DNA from: Candidatus Moranbacteria bacterium GW2011_GWE2_36_40
Lineage (GTDB): Bacteria; Patescibacteriota; Minisyncoccia; Moranbacterales; GWC2-37-73
Length of the DNA: 55,802 nucleotides
Assembly: GCA_000991645.1 (NCBI GenBank)
Contig: LBRX01000005.1
Span: 1 to 55,802 of the forward strand
Direction: 5' to 3'
The notes beneath the pieces were generated by a model. That model ran no database searches. It had not been told where the DNA came from and saw only the letters and a list, made by a program, of their open reading frames with translations. The translations under genes were made by a program, and so were the position numbers. Below are positions 1 to 9,576 of the stretch, in pieces (positions within the stretch are counted from its first letter, which is position 1; each line of letters starts with the position of its first letter).

Positions 1-65
1 GGGCTTAATTCTAAGTGCTGGTTGTGGCATAGTTTTGTTTTTGTTTTAGGGGGCTTACAAAACTA

Positions 66-2381
66 TTATAGCACGAATTTATTTGATTTGGTATAATATC
101 TGATTAAATCTTTATTGGTTGGAGCAGTCCATCTGATTGTGTATTGTCCGTCTGCTGTAGCTGGAGATTCTTTGTGATTTGCACTTATTAGTGTTGGAGC
201 TGAAGGAGTTGTGGTAAAGAAGTTTGATTTTGAACCTGGGTTGGTTGGGTAGGATGATTGTTGAGTTTGTTCTGTTATGTTTCCATTTGAATCAGTGATT
301 ACTTTCCAAGTGTTTGAAAGTGATCTGCTTTCAAGTCCTGAGTGTTCTAGTGAGGTTACTGCATAATATCTTGTTGTGTTGTTTGGTTGTGATGCGTCAT
401 AGTTCCAAGATATTTCAGTCCACATGCCACATTCATTATCTCCTGAACAGTTGTTGTATGAGGTTGTGCCAAGTTGAGTCCAGGTTAAGTTGTCTGAACT
501 TTGCCAAACTCTGAAGTTTTTTATTTCACGGGGAGAGGGAGGACAATCCAGAGTTTCATGCGGCCAGCCACGAGTAGCGTAGGTGCGAGGTGTTGTGAAA
601 TTTGGAGTAGGACCAGTGCGAGGAGTATTTTGCGAGCTGACTGAACAATTTTCTCCTTGGTTAAAATCCCATGTCAATCTGACATCGGAAACATTTTTGA
701 CAGCTGACTTTATTTCTGGCGGATACGGATAATATGCGACTGTCCAGAATAACTGAATGTCGTCATCAGAAACATTGAGAAAAGTTGAGTTGAACATTGC
801 CTTGGTTCCATCTGAAGATTGAGTTGGGCGAGTCAATGAATCATATGGAGCACTATCGCCATTTTCGCGCACATGCGCTGAGCATAACATTTTTTGCGAA
901 GATTGATTTCTATAATTTTGAGCTACTACACGATATAAATCATAGCCAACTTGACCAGCGGGTTGTCCTGATGACACGCTCCAATCAGACCATGCCTCCC
1001 AATCATGATGTTGCACACCAGGAACTGCACCACTAAAAGCATTGTCAGGATAAGGCTTCCAATAGTCATGCGTTCTGAAATCAAGCAATGAAGACCCAAA
1101 AGGAGAATCTACAACTTTACTAAAAATTGCATAATGTCCCCAACGATCTGGCGTAAAGTGACTCGGGTATTGAACTAAATTCCAAGGATCGATCCCTAAA
1201 TGATTAACTAGTTTAGTATTAACTGGCTCCAATTCATTGCCCCAAGCATAAGGGGCATCATGATCTTGAGTGTGAATAGGCTGCCCACCAGCTCCAGAGC
1301 CAACAATTTTAGCTCTCCACCAAGGACCATTGGAGCTTTCTGGCATGATATAATGCCAGAGACCATCCTCACCATTAACCGCGCCAGCCAAAAATTCATC
1401 ATGATATCCAGCCCAAGCAGTTGGAGCTTGACCCCAATAATTATCAAAGGGCAATTCCCTAGAATATCCAATCGGGGTATCTAGCGATGGAGTGCCAATC
1501 AAAGTTCCTGCATAGGCCTTGCCGGTATATATATCATTCAAATAGACATTACTGCCATCTGGAGCCATTGATTTTTTGATTGACAATCTTCCGGTGGGAT
1601 TTTCCGTGGTTAAAATCGGAGCTTTTGATATCACACCAGCAGCATCAACTGTATTTCGATACAATGAATTCGTTTGTGTTCCTTCGCCCATAGATTCTGA
1701 GCCTCCCATCAAAAATTCATCAGCTTTTGCAGGATTCCAAGCAATATAATTGAGCCAATTTGGACTCCTTGATGATGAATTTTTGGCTGGCAACAACCTA
1801 CCACCATCAGTGCTTGAAAGCATCCAAATTTTACTTGGATATTCGTACCATTGACTTTCAACCCAATTTGGCAAACTAGCATCAAAAAATGGTAACCTTT
1901 TCCAATAAGTCGCATTGGGAGGTCGATTAGCCAATGTTGAACCTGCACTAGCAATCGCTGAATAAGAATATCCGTTATCATTAACCAGCCCGCCTCTACT
2001 AAAAGCATTGGTATTTCTCAATGAATGAAACATTATCCAATTGCCATTAGCACTCCAATGCGTAGTGCTAATATCCTGCGTATTATTTGTGCCAGCAGGA
2101 GTGTTGGTGATTTTCCAAACTTCATTTCCATTCAAGACATCAACATATTGCAGCATTTCTGGTTGCCAAATATAATTATTAGCTGAATTTTCAAGCAAAT
2201 TAGCACCCCATGAAGGCATATTCAAAATTCTAAGCTTACGCAAAACAACCTCATCAAGATTTTCCACTACCCCATCCGCCATAACATTGTCTGCGAAATA
2301 GAAATTTTGCAAAACAAAAAATCCAAACAATAAAATTGCAGTTTCAAAAAACAATACTTTTTTTCTTGCTTTGACCATCAT
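66..2381 (-). CDS. Secreted beta-propeller/FN3 surface protein with truncated C-terminal FN3
   Basis: I start at the ATG at 2381; the frame stays open to a TTG at 2414 that overlaps the upstream gene. The first ~35 residues are a signal peptide (basic start, long hydrophobic run, cleavage likely after VMA). The next ~450 residues have WD40/PD40-like propeller hallmarks such as WSANGNWIMF, MAPDGSNVYL and FTPDRWGHYA. An FN3-like domain (VSDVRLTWDF) follows, then a second FN3 that begins (APTLISANHKESPATADG) and stops after about 40 residues, so its second half is missing. It is the last gene of a surface-protein cluster, about 20 bp after the cohesin-like gene. No catalytic motif is visible; a cell-surface binding or structural role is inferred. 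The stop codon overlaps a TATAAT-like hexamer near position 70, which could be a promoter for a gene beyond the window. Confidence 0.75.
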   Translation of the reverse strand: MMVKARKKVLFFETAILLFGFFVLQNFYFADNVMADGVVENLDEVVLRKLRILNMPSWGANLLENSANNYIWQPEMLQYVDVLNGNEVWKITNTPAGTNNTQDISTTHWSANGNWIMFHSLRNTNAFSRGGLVNDNGYSYSAIASAGSTLANRPPNATYWKRLPFFDASLPNWVESQWYEYPSKIWMLSSTDGGRLLPAKNSSSRSPNWLNYIAWNPAKADEFLMGGSESMGEGTQTNSLYRNTVDAAGVISKAPILTTENPTGRLSIKKSMAPDGSNVYLNDIYTGKAYAGTLIGTPSLDTPIGYSRELPFDNYWGQAPTAWAGYHDEFLAGAVNGEDGLWHYIMPESSNGPWWRAKIVGSGAGGQPIHTQDHDAPYAWGNELEPVNTKLVNHLGIDPWNLVQYPSHFTPDRWGHYAIFSKVVDSPFGSSLLDFRTHDYWKPYPDNAFSGAVPGVQHHDWEAWSDWSVSSGQPAGQVGYDLYRVVAQNYRNQSSQKMLCSAHVRENGDSAPYDSLTRPTQSSDGTKAMFNSTFLNVSDDDIQLFWTVAYYPYPPEIKSAVKNVSDVRLTWDFNQGENCSVSSQNTPRTGPTPNFTTPRTYATRGWPHETLDCPPSPREIKNFRVWQSSDNLTWTQLGTTSYNNCSGDNECGMWTEISWNYDASQPNNTTRYYAVTSLEHSGLESRSLSNTWKVITDSNGNITEQTQQSSYPTNPGSKSNFFTTTPSAPTLISANHKESPATADGQYTIRWTAPTNKDLIRYYTKSNKFVL

Positions 2382-2401
2382 CAGAATTATCCGAATAAAA
2401 C

Positions 2402-5400
2402 CTACCAAACCCAAACCAGCACGTGTTCTGTGGTTTTATTGCCGGCTTTGTCAAAGGCTGTCACTGTCACTCCATGAGGTCCTCGTGGAACAAAATTAGG
2501 AATATTGAAGCTGTCTTCTTTAGTTTCACGAACTCTTCCATAGATGGTATATCTATAGTGATCAACTGCTTTGTTATCACTAACTTTCCACCACAACTTG
2601 TCTCCTATTTTCTTTTTGAGTACAGCTGGAATATCTTCAAAAATTGGAGCCTCACTATCGATTTTTATTTTATATTTTTTTGAACCAACTTCATTTCCAT
2701 TTGCATTATAAAAATATAATTTTATTTCATTTGTTTCTCTCAAATCAAATGCGACTTTCCAATTTCCATCTTCATCCAAGGTGTCTGAATCCTCGGTGTC
2801 GCCATCTATTTTAAGTTTAACTTCCCCACCAGCAATATCCTCAATTTTTCCAGCCAATTTAATTTTTTTATTTTTTCTAAAATATGAAGTAACGGATTTG
2901 CTTTCATCATCAAATTCAGCTTTTGGTTTTGGAATATCTATTTCATTATCTCCATCATCTGAAGCTGAATCATCAAGTGGATCATCATCAACTGAAAAAG
3001 AAACTGAGTAATCTGAGTCATTTTTATTTCCAGTCCCATCCGCACATCTAACGTAATATGAATAATTGGTGCCATTATTAAGACCTGTTACCGGAGTTGA
3101 TTGAGAAGTTGATCCAGTTGTTTCAAAAGTATTTGTCATTGAATCATACAAAACCCCTGCTGTTGTTGAATATTTACAAGTTGCATTTTCATTAGTTGTA
3201 ACCATCAATGTTGTTTGTGTTGTTCCAAAATCCAATGTTCCAGAAGGAGAGCCATCAGAAATTGAAGGCGCTGAACCATCAGTAACTTCAAAACTAGTAA
3301 TATCCAATGAAGAAGAGGCATTGTCTGCTGCATCAGTCACAACAATTGTGCAATTTGAATGAGTTCCAACAGAAAGTGTGCCAAAGACTACTGTATTGTT
3401 TCCACTTACTGCAGATGTTGTTGATGAAGAACAGTCTCCACCATAAGTTATTGTTCCAACTTCAGTTGAACTAAAAACATAGCTTGGGGTGTTGTCAGTT
3501 GTTGGAGATGTAATAGGTGTGACCTCAGCAACAGTTGGCGCTGTCACATCAATAGTGAAGCTTGAAACTGCCAGTGGAGTGGAAGCATTTGTGGCTGCGT
3601 CAGTCACTGTGATTATACAATTTGAATATGTTCCAGCCACAAGTGCGTCAAACACAATTGCATTGTTTCCAACAACTGCAGACGTTGTGACAGAAGAACA
3701 ACTTCCTCCATAGGTTATTGTTCCAACCTCAGTCGAGCTAAATGTATAATTCGGTGTTGGATCATTTGTTGGAGTTGTGATAGGAGTGACTTGAGCGAGA
3801 GTTGGCGAGGTTGCTTCAACAGTGAATGTTGTGATGTCGAGTGGAGAAGATGCATTTCCTGATGCATCAGTAACAACAATGGTACAGTTTGAATACGTTG
3901 CATCACTCAGTGTTGCAAAAACAACCGTGTTATTCCCACTTACTGCAGATGTTGTTGCAGATGAACAACTTCCTCCATAAGTTATTGTTCCAACTTCATT
4001 AGAACTGAACACATAGCTTGGGGTTGGATCAGTTGTTGGAGATGTAACAGGTGTGACCTCAGCAACAGTTGGCGCTGTCACATCAATAGTGAAACTTGAA
4101 ACTGCCAGTGGAGTGGAAGCATTTGTGGCTGCGTCAGTCACTGTGATTGTACAATTTGAATATGTGCCAGCCACAAGTGCATCAAAAACAATTGCGTTGT
4201 TTCCAACAACTGCAGCTGTTGTGACAGATGAACAACTGCCTCCATAGGTTATTGTTCCAACTTCAGTCGAGCTAAATGTATAATTTGGTGTTGGATCATT
4301 TGTGGGAGTTGTGACAGGAGTGACTTGAGCGAGAGTTGGCGCGGTTGTGTCAATTGTAAAGGTGGAAACTGCTAATGTGCTACTAGCATTTCCAGCCGCA
4401 TCAGTAACGACAATAGTACAATTTGAATATACACCAGAAGCAAGTGTATTAAACGTTATAATATTATCAGCAGCAATCGCAGATGTTGTTGCAGATGAAC
4501 AACTTCCGCCATATGTTATGGTTCCAACTTCAGTTGAGCTAAATGTATAATTTGGTGTTGTATCTTTTGTTGGAGTTGTGACTGGAGTTACCTGAGCCAA
4601 TGTTGGAGAAACAGAATCTACCGTAAAGCTGGTCACAGCCATTGAAGAAGATGCATTTGAAGACGCATCAGTAACAATAATTGTACAATTTGAATGAGCG
4701 CCTTGAGCCAATGTATTGAAAACCACGGTGTTATTTCCAACTGCCGCTATTGTCGTTGATGAAGAACAATCACCGCCATAAGTTATCAATCCAACTTCAG
4801 TTGAACTGAATGTATAACTTGGAGTTGCATCATTTGTCAGTGCTGCTACAGGAGTTACTTCGGCAACAGTTGGCCCAGTAACATCCGACGGATCAGATAC
4901 AGTTACAACTGCTCCATACAAACCTCCAGTAGCTGTTACATTCACACCTGAATCCCAAACTGCACTACCGCTAGTCAAATTGATAGCAGAATTAATTCCT
5001 GTTGCTAAAGCAGTAAAAGTAAGAGTGGCAACATCTTGTGACCCAACAAGAGCAACTCCAGTAATTCTAGCAGCACCAAAAACAGCAGTGCCGGCAGTTG
5101 TTTCTGGTGGAATACTATTTACCATTTCCACAGGAAATGTCAATGCATTGGTTACGATAGAGTTTAATTGCAACACAGTTGGATCAAATTGAATAGCCAT
5201 ATCAACAGCCCTAACATCAGTATTTGTTCCAGGATTTTCATTAGCAACAACAGTAAAAGTATCCCCGATGTTTATGGTTTGCGGAGCTATTATTAACGAT
5301 AATGTTGCATCCGATGCAGCCATAACCTTATTGCCAGATAAAACAGCTACCAATGAAATCGAAACAATAGCAAAAAACATAGCTATTGAATAAAATTTGA

Positions 5401-5434
5401 ATTGAACTATTCTACAACCAACATTTTTTTTCAT
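2402..5434 (-). CDS. Secreted cohesin-like / Ig-repeat surface protein
   Basis: About 1010 aa from the ATG at 5434; an upstream TTG at 5458 is less likely. An N-terminal signal peptide ends near NKVMAA. The next ~140 residues look like a cohesin-type beta-sandwich: a SLIIAPQTINIGDTFTV start, then AIQFDPTVLQLNSI and a hydrophobic DVATLTFTA strand. Six tandem Ig-like repeats of ~88 residues follow, each with PTxAxVTPV, YTFSSTEVGTITYGG, NCTIxVTDA and a conserved cysteine pair. A divergent Ig/FN3 domain, an Asp/Ser-rich linker (SVDDDPLDDSASDDGD) and two more beta-sandwich modules end the protein at VLVWVW. It lies 45 bp downstream of an FN3-dockerin gene, which suggests the two products bind each other at the cell surface. 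The cohesin assignment is from pattern only; a generic carbohydrate-binding-like fold is the alternative. Confidence 0.75.
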   Translation of the reverse strand: MKKNVGCRIVQFKFYSIAMFFAIVSISLVAVLSGNKVMAASDATLSLIIAPQTINIGDTFTVVANENPGTNTDVRAVDMAIQFDPTVLQLNSIVTNALTFPVEMVNSIPPETTAGTAVFGAARITGVALVGSQDVATLTFTALATGINSAINLTSGSAVWDSGVNVTATGGLYGAVVTVSDPSDVTGPTVAEVTPVAALTNDATPSYTFSSTEVGLITYGGDCSSSTTIAAVGNNTVVFNTLAQGAHSNCTIIVTDASSNASSSMAVTSFTVDSVSPTLAQVTPVTTPTKDTTPNYTFSSTEVGTITYGGSCSSATTSAIAADNIITFNTLASGVYSNCTIVVTDAAGNASSTLAVSTFTIDTTAPTLAQVTPVTTPTNDPTPNYTFSSTEVGTITYGGSCSSVTTAAVVGNNAIVFDALVAGTYSNCTITVTDAATNASTPLAVSSFTIDVTAPTVAEVTPVTSPTTDPTPSYVFSSNEVGTITYGGSCSSATTSAVSGNNTVVFATLSDATYSNCTIVVTDASGNASSPLDITTFTVEATSPTLAQVTPITTPTNDPTPNYTFSSTEVGTITYGGSCSSVTTSAVVGNNAIVFDALVAGTYSNCIITVTDAATNASTPLAVSSFTIDVTAPTVAEVTPITSPTTDNTPSYVFSSTEVGTITYGGDCSSSTTSAVSGNNTVVFGTLSVGTHSNCTIVVTDAADNASSSLDITSFEVTDGSAPSISDGSPSGTLDFGTTQTTLMVTTNENATCKYSTTAGVLYDSMTNTFETTGSTSQSTPVTGLNNGTNYSYYVRCADGTGNKNDSDYSVSFSVDDDPLDDSASDDGDNEIDIPKPKAEFDDESKSVTSYFRKNKKIKLAGKIEDIAGGEVKLKIDGDTEDSDTLDEDGNWKVAFDLRETNEIKLYFYNANGNEVGSKKYKIKIDSEAPIFEDIPAVLKKKIGDKLWWKVSDNKAVDHYRYTIYGRVRETKEDSFNIPNFVPRGPHGVTVTAFDKAGNKTTEHVLVWVW
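3283..4884 (-). repeat. Six tandem Ig-like coding repeats (~265 bp each)
   Basis: Six in-frame repeats of about 88 codons inside the cohesin-like gene. By sequence, repeats 3 and 5 are nearly identical, and repeats 4 and 6 are close to each other. This implies duplication of a two-repeat block as well as single-repeat expansion. Such an array can change length by recombination. Confidence 0.85.
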
Positions 5435-5479
5435 ACTTTTATTTTTAAGTAATTTCAAAATATATATTAATACAAAAAA

Positions 5480-6070
5480 TTAAAGGGCTGGCTGCAAATA
5501 ATCTTGCGCCAAAATTGTAACATCTCCGCCATTTACTACTCCGTCTTTATTTATGTCTGCCGTTGCATTATTAGTTAGATAAACTCCGATCATAGTTGTA
5601 ATATCACCCCCATTAACAACCCAGTCATTGTTTATATCGCCACTATACGAAAGTCGTTTACTTACTTCCTTAAGAGCTCCAACCGTTGTTGTTGCGCATT
5701 TGCTAAAATTTGGTGTGCTGGCATTGTCATATGCGGCAACAGTAAAATAATAAGTTTGCCCAGCAACAAGATTATTGCTGAAGCGATAACTTGAAACTCC
5801 TGCACCTGGAACATCAACAGATGTGGAAACTGGCGTTCCAAGTCCTTCTGAGCAACTGCCAAGCACGTTTAGCCATGTTGAAACCGTATTATAATAAACT
5901 TTGTAGCCAGAAAGACCAGTCAAGGCTCCGCCACCCTCATCAGTTGTTGGCGGAGTCCAAGAAACAACAGCTGACGCTGCTGCTTGAACATTCCCAGCTC
6001 CAACAAAAAATGCACAGCTTGCGATTAATGAAAAAATAAACACATTGAATCTATTTTTTTGTTTTAGCAT
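5480..6070 (-). CDS. Secreted FN3-dockerin protein
   Basis: 196 aa. An N-terminal signal peptide (FNVFIFSLIASCAFFVGAG, cleavage near VQA-AA) is followed by one FN3 domain at residues ~35-130 (VVSWTPPTTDEG, GYKVYYN, YYFTVAAYD). The last ~55 residues form a type I dockerin: two calcium-loop repeats starting DINNDWVVNGGD and DINKDGVVNGGD, each followed by a short helix. Dockerins bind cohesin domains, and a cohesin-like domain is encoded in the next gene 45 bp downstream, so a cognate pair is plausible. The gene is 9 bp downstream of the anchored FN3 gene and probably co-transcribed with it. Cellulosome-like enzymes are absent here, so the pairing is more likely used for surface assembly. That function is inference. 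Confidence 0.82.
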   Translation of the reverse strand: MLKQKNRFNVFIFSLIASCAFFVGAGNVQAAASAVVSWTPPTTDEGGGALTGLSGYKVYYNTVSTWLNVLGSCSEGLGTPVSTSVDVPGAGVSSYRFSNNLVAGQTYYFTVAAYDNASTPNFSKCATTTVGALKEVSKRLSYSGDINNDWVVNGGDITTMIGVYLTNNATADINKDGVVNGGDVTILAQDYLQPAL

Positions 6071-6079
6071 AAGAGTTGA

Positions 6080-6478
6080 TTAGTTTTTTTCTTTTTTAAA
6101 AAATGATTTAAATTTATCAAAAATAGACAACTTTACTGTTTTTTGCATTTCCTCGGAAAAACAACTTTCTTTTCCGCTGGCATTATATGAAGTCACTGAA
6201 AAATAATAAGTCGAGCCATCCTTCAAATTATCTATTTGATATGATGTTTTCTTGCCAACATCCACTTTTTTGGTATAGCCACCATCACGAGGGCAATCTC
6301 CCTTGCGTTTTTCAATTCCATAATAAATCTTGTACCCATTCACATCAGATTCAGATGAAGCATTCCAATTAAGTTTTGCTTGCCCCAAGACTTTCAGATC
6401 ACGCAAAAAAATTTGCCAAAAAATTATTGCCAACAAAACTACAATACCCATCAATAAAAATATTTTTCTTTTTTTCAT
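6080..6478 (-). CDS. Membrane-anchored single FN3 domain protein
   Basis: 132 aa. Residues ~4-24 form one hydrophobic segment (IFLLMGIVVLLAIIFWQIFL) after a KKRK start, so it is an N-terminal anchor or uncleaved signal. Residues ~33-115 are one FN3 domain (AKLNWNASSESDVNGYKIYY, TYYFSVTSYNASGKES). A lysine-rich tail follows. It is the first gene of the 6478-66 cluster and sits just downstream of a TATAAT box 7 bp from its ATG, so the transcript may be leaderless. No catalytic residues are visible; a structural or adhesion role is inferred from the fold and neighbours. Confidence 0.7.
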   Translation of the reverse strand: MKKRKIFLLMGIVVLLAIIFWQIFLRDLKVLGQAKLNWNASSESDVNGYKIYYGIEKRKGDCPRDGGYTKKVDVGKKTSYQIDNLKDGSTYYFSVTSYNASGKESCFSEEMQKTVKLSIFDKFKSFFKKEKN

Positions 6479-6485
6479 CTATTTA

Positions 6486-6540
6486 ATTATATCACAAAAT
6501 ATATCTTTTTGCACTAATATTAATCCACAGATTAATATTA
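6486..6540 (-). promoter_or_regulatory. Promoter with adjacent 11-bp inverted repeat upstream of surface cluster
   Basis: On the minus strand a perfect TATAAT (6486-6491) lies 7 bp before the ATG at 6478, which would give a near-leaderless mRNA. Further upstream, 6515-6525 and 6530-6540 form perfect 11-bp arms (TAATATTAATC / GATTAATATTA) with a 4-nt gap, a possible operator. The -35 box is weak. Confidence 0.5.
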
Positions 6541-6592
6541 AAAAAACCGACATAAAAATACTCAAAAAATGAGTATTTTTTAGGTCGGTTTT
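6541..6592. terminator. Bidirectional-looking hairpin terminator
   Basis: A long near-perfect hairpin with arms built from AAAACCGACxTAAAAATACTCA and its complement, flanked by A and T runs. It lies ~95 bp downstream of the O-antigen-ligase-like gene stop and should end that transcript before the surface cluster. Confidence 0.75.
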
Positions 6593-6687
6593 GCCATTCA
6601 ACTCCCCGTTTTTCATTGGCAACCAAGATTTCCTATCAAAAAAGAATTTTTCAAAAACGGATCAACATTCCCCAAAAGATATTAAGA

Positions 6688-9297
6688 TCACGGCAGTGTT
6701 GTTGTCCCCGTATTATTATCTGTTTCAGCAGGTGCAACAACTTCAGGAGTCGGTACAGGCAGCTCATCACTAGCCAAATTTTCAGCATTATTTTCAATGC
6801 CGGCAGCAATATTGCTGATCATTTTTTGAATTTTTGTTCTCACTTCATCGTTTTCCTTTGGCAAAAGTTCCAAAACTTTTTGATATTGCGCTGTTGCATC
6901 AGAATTTCTTCTTGTTTTTTCATAAAGAGTTCCCAGTGAGAAAAGCGTGTTTATTTCTTTGTCATTTTTGCTTAAGATATTTTTATAGATTGTCTCAGAA
7001 ATCTTGTAATCTTCTTCATTTCCCCTTGATTGATGAATGCGAGCAGTGTTATAGATATAATTCAAATTATTCTGTTCAATGATCGCTGATTGTTCAATTG
7101 ATTTGATAGCTCCATCCATGTCCCCAAGAACTTCCTGAGCCAAAGCTAACTGATAATGAGCAACCGCCAAATCATTTTTTTCATCAACTGCTTTTTGAAA
7201 AGAGTTTTTTGCTTGACCAAGCAATTCTTTTGCTTCTTCTGGAGTTTTTTTGGCTCCTGCCTGAGCCAATTCAATTTGACCTATCTTTACCCAATAAGCA
7301 GGATTGTGCGGTTCGAGTTCAAGTGCTTTTTTGTAGTTATCCTTGGCGAGATTGAATGAATCAGCAACATACAAACCTGAATTTTCATATATTTGTCCCA
7401 AAGCTTCAACTGCAGCAACATCTTTTGGAGACAAATTTCTTGCCCGATTGACAGTTGAAATTGAATCATTCAAATAATTCTGAATTAATCCCAAATTTCG
7501 ATCTTGCTCAGATTTCAACGCTTCCTCGTTTGCCAAACTCATAAGCTCCTGTCCAAGCAAAATATAATAGCGACTCTCTTTATTGTTCAAAGAAATAGCT
7601 TTTGATAATCTTGTGACACTTCCGTCTGCTGTTATTTTTTGAGCTCGCATAGCTTGACCAGCCCTGAAATCAGCTGCATAAATTTTTCCCACAAAAATGA
7701 ACAGAAAAACAACTCCAGCACTAACAACCATAAAAACAAACGCCAGAGCCAAAGCATATTTCGGAGATGCTTTCAACGATAATGAGAGATAATTCTCTTC
7801 AGATTCGCTTTCAAAAAGAAGCATGGCAACAGTAAGTGCAACAAGCAGGACTCCCAAAATGATCAATGACCCCTCCATTTTTCCTGCAAATGCATTTATG
7901 ATCAAAACAAGAGCTGCTGAAAAAAGTCCCAAAGAATACAGCTTGTTTTTCTGCTTATTTATGCTCAAAAGATACACGCCTATGCTTATGAATGTCAGTA
8001 CCAGCAAAATCAAGGCAATTGTTCCAGCCAAGCCAACTGTTGAAACTGCTTCAAAGAAAATTCCAGCTCCCTGAAAAAATCTCAGATTGTAATATGGATT
8101 TAAGTTAAAATTCTGTGGTTTGTGCAAAGAAAAATCATACCCATACGTTGCAGGTCCACTTCCAACCAACAACTTATCTTTCAATGATTCTTTTGCCACA
8201 TCCAAAGACAATTGATACGAAGGACTAACTTCAACCGGAAGTTTGATGCGAGCGATTGAATTTGAACCAACAATAAGAATTGCCAGAATCAACACAAATG
8301 TTGCCATTGGAAGCCATGTCCAATTTTCAGCAGGACGCACGATTTGAGCCAAGATATAAATCAAGAAAAAGCTTATTCCAACCAGAACACCAAGCCATGC
8401 TATGAATGAATACAGGGTTAACAAAACAAACACATTGAGCAGCAACACTCCAAGCAAACAAGCAGCAGCAACATTTTTCTTCATTCCTGAAATCTTTTTC
8501 TCTTCATCTCTTTTGGCAAAAATATCCAAAACAAAAACAAGAATAATCGGCAGCATGGCACCCAAAAATATTCCCAATCCAGTCAGTGATCCGATCGGGC
8601 TGAGTGGCACATATTGAACAAATTTTTCCGGCACCAAATTCATTCCCAAAAGATTCAACATTGCCCAAAGAGCCAAAACAAAATCAGCTGCAATCAAAAA
8701 ACTTGTCATCAGTAAAAATCTTTTTTTGTTAAAATGACTTGTTATTAAATAATAACTTATTACCAAAGCTGTTATACTCATGAATCCTCGCGAAGGATCT
8801 CCGAAATATCCCCAAAAACTGTGCCAGCGATCAACTGAAAAAAACAAAGATATTCCAAATGTCAGCCAAAGCAAAATAATCGGAATGTCCAATGGAGTTT
8901 TTCTGATCTTCATCTCCCCTGTCAACACACCCTTGGATACCCAAGAAACCAAAGCAAGCAAAATCCAAAAATAGAAATATATTTGTTTTTCAAGAGAAAT
9001 TCCTTGCAAAGTAAGTCCCGTGAAAAAAAGTGGAATACCAAAAAAAAGCGCTGCCAGACTTATCGTAATAATCGAATCCAAAAATCCAATCTTTTTTGAG
9101 GATGTTGTTTTTGTTTCTGACGATTCAACATGCTCTTTCTTGCTTGCAAAAGCACTTTTGAAATGCGTTCCATTGGAGATGGAAATGTTCGCCGACTCTT
9201 TTCGAAATTCAGTAGTATTCGAAGGGTTATTATTAATTGCTACATTTGTCATACCACTGTCTTGATCTGTTTGAGATGATTGATTTTTAAAATCCAT
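6688..9297 (-). CDS. O-antigen ligase-like (Wzy/WaaL superfamily) membrane protein with C-terminal TPRs
   Basis: 869 aa. Residues 1-72 are polar and probably disordered. Residues ~73-550 contain about a dozen hydrophobic segments. A large outside-type loop with ARIKLPVEVSPSYQLSLDVAKESLKD and GSGPATYGYDF matches the pattern of the O-antigen ligase/polymerase family. After the last membrane segment (VSAGVVFLFIFVGKIYA), residues ~560-830 are helical TPR repeats, for example NPAYWVKIGQIELAQAG, AVAHYQLALAQEVLGDMDGA and NTLFSLGTLYEKTRRNSDA. The C-terminus is Pro/Thr rich. This architecture is common in CPR genomes; the family transfers or polymerises surface glycans, but the substrate cannot be read here. 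It is a single-gene unit with a strong terminator downstream and a repeat-rich gap upstream. Confidence 0.78.
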   Translation of the reverse strand: MDFKNQSSQTDQDSGMTNVAINNNPSNTTEFRKESANISISNGTHFKSAFASKKEHVESSETKTTSSKKIGFLDSIITISLAALFFGIPLFFTGLTLQGISLEKQIYFYFWILLALVSWVSKGVLTGEMKIRKTPLDIPIILLWLTFGISLFFSVDRWHSFWGYFGDPSRGFMSITALVISYYLITSHFNKKRFLLMTSFLIAADFVLALWAMLNLLGMNLVPEKFVQYVPLSPIGSLTGLGIFLGAMLPIILVFVLDIFAKRDEEKKISGMKKNVAAACLLGVLLLNVFVLLTLYSFIAWLGVLVGISFFLIYILAQIVRPAENWTWLPMATFVLILAILIVGSNSIARIKLPVEVSPSYQLSLDVAKESLKDKLLVGSGPATYGYDFSLHKPQNFNLNPYYNLRFFQGAGIFFEAVSTVGLAGTIALILLVLTFISIGVYLLSINKQKNKLYSLGLFSAALVLIINAFAGKMEGSLIILGVLLVALTVAMLLFESESEENYLSLSLKASPKYALALAFVFMVVSAGVVFLFIFVGKIYAADFRAGQAMRAQKITADGSVTRLSKAISLNNKESRYYILLGQELMSLANEEALKSEQDRNLGLIQNYLNDSISTVNRARNLSPKDVAAVEALGQIYENSGLYVADSFNLAKDNYKKALELEPHNPAYWVKIGQIELAQAGAKKTPEEAKELLGQAKNSFQKAVDEKNDLAVAHYQLALAQEVLGDMDGAIKSIEQSAIIEQNNLNYIYNTARIHQSRGNEEDYKISETIYKNILSKNDKEINTLFSLGTLYEKTRRNSDATAQYQKVLELLPKENDEVRTKIQKMISNIAAGIENNAENLASDELPVPTPEVVAPAETDNNTGTTTLP

Positions 9298-9384
9298 AAT
9301 TTTTGATTATTTTTACATCTTACCTCATATATCAATTTTAGCTTTTTTTTCAAAAAAGAGCAACAGATTTTCAACTTGTCTAAC

Positions 9385-9415
9385 GGAGTCCGACTCCGAT
9401 TCGGAGTCGGACTCC
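9385..9415. repeat. 31-bp perfect palindrome (family P2), copy 1
   Basis: 15-bp perfect arms (GGAGTCCGACTCCGA and its complement) around one base. Identical copies are at 11100-11130 and 17128-17158. Each follows a LamG tail remnant on the minus strand and precedes a GLSVM-type fragment, except here, where the fragment is missing. Confidence 0.9.
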
Positions 9416-9438
9416 GGGGATAGGGATGATGCATGTGA

Positions 9439-9558
9439 TTATTTCCGAATCTGCACTGTCTCTGTCTTATACGAAGACCCAACTTCTTGGGCGGAAAGGG
9501 CGCGGAACGTACAGCAGTGAAACTGCTAACGTTCCGAGATTGTAGATGCGGACTTCGT
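9439..9558 (-). pseudogene. LamG C-terminal tail remnant interrupted by palindrome P3
   Basis: Read on the minus strand after the ATPase stop, the sequence encodes (N)EVRIYN, then a ~34-nt palindromic insert (core 9504-9535), then ALSAQEVGSS-like codons and a KTETVQIRK-stop. This is the C-terminal end of the LamG modules found intact at the ends of the giant proteins here. The insert breaks the frame. There is no start codon or upstream LamG body, so it is a gene fragment. Confidence 0.75.
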
Positions 9559-9576
9559 TAATTTTTCAACAAAAAA

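Noticed and set aside
9249..9482. 77-codon frame over palindrome P2 (PTPNRSRTP)
   Set aside because: Its content comes from the palindrome and LamG-tail DNA in the wrong frame; no start signal.
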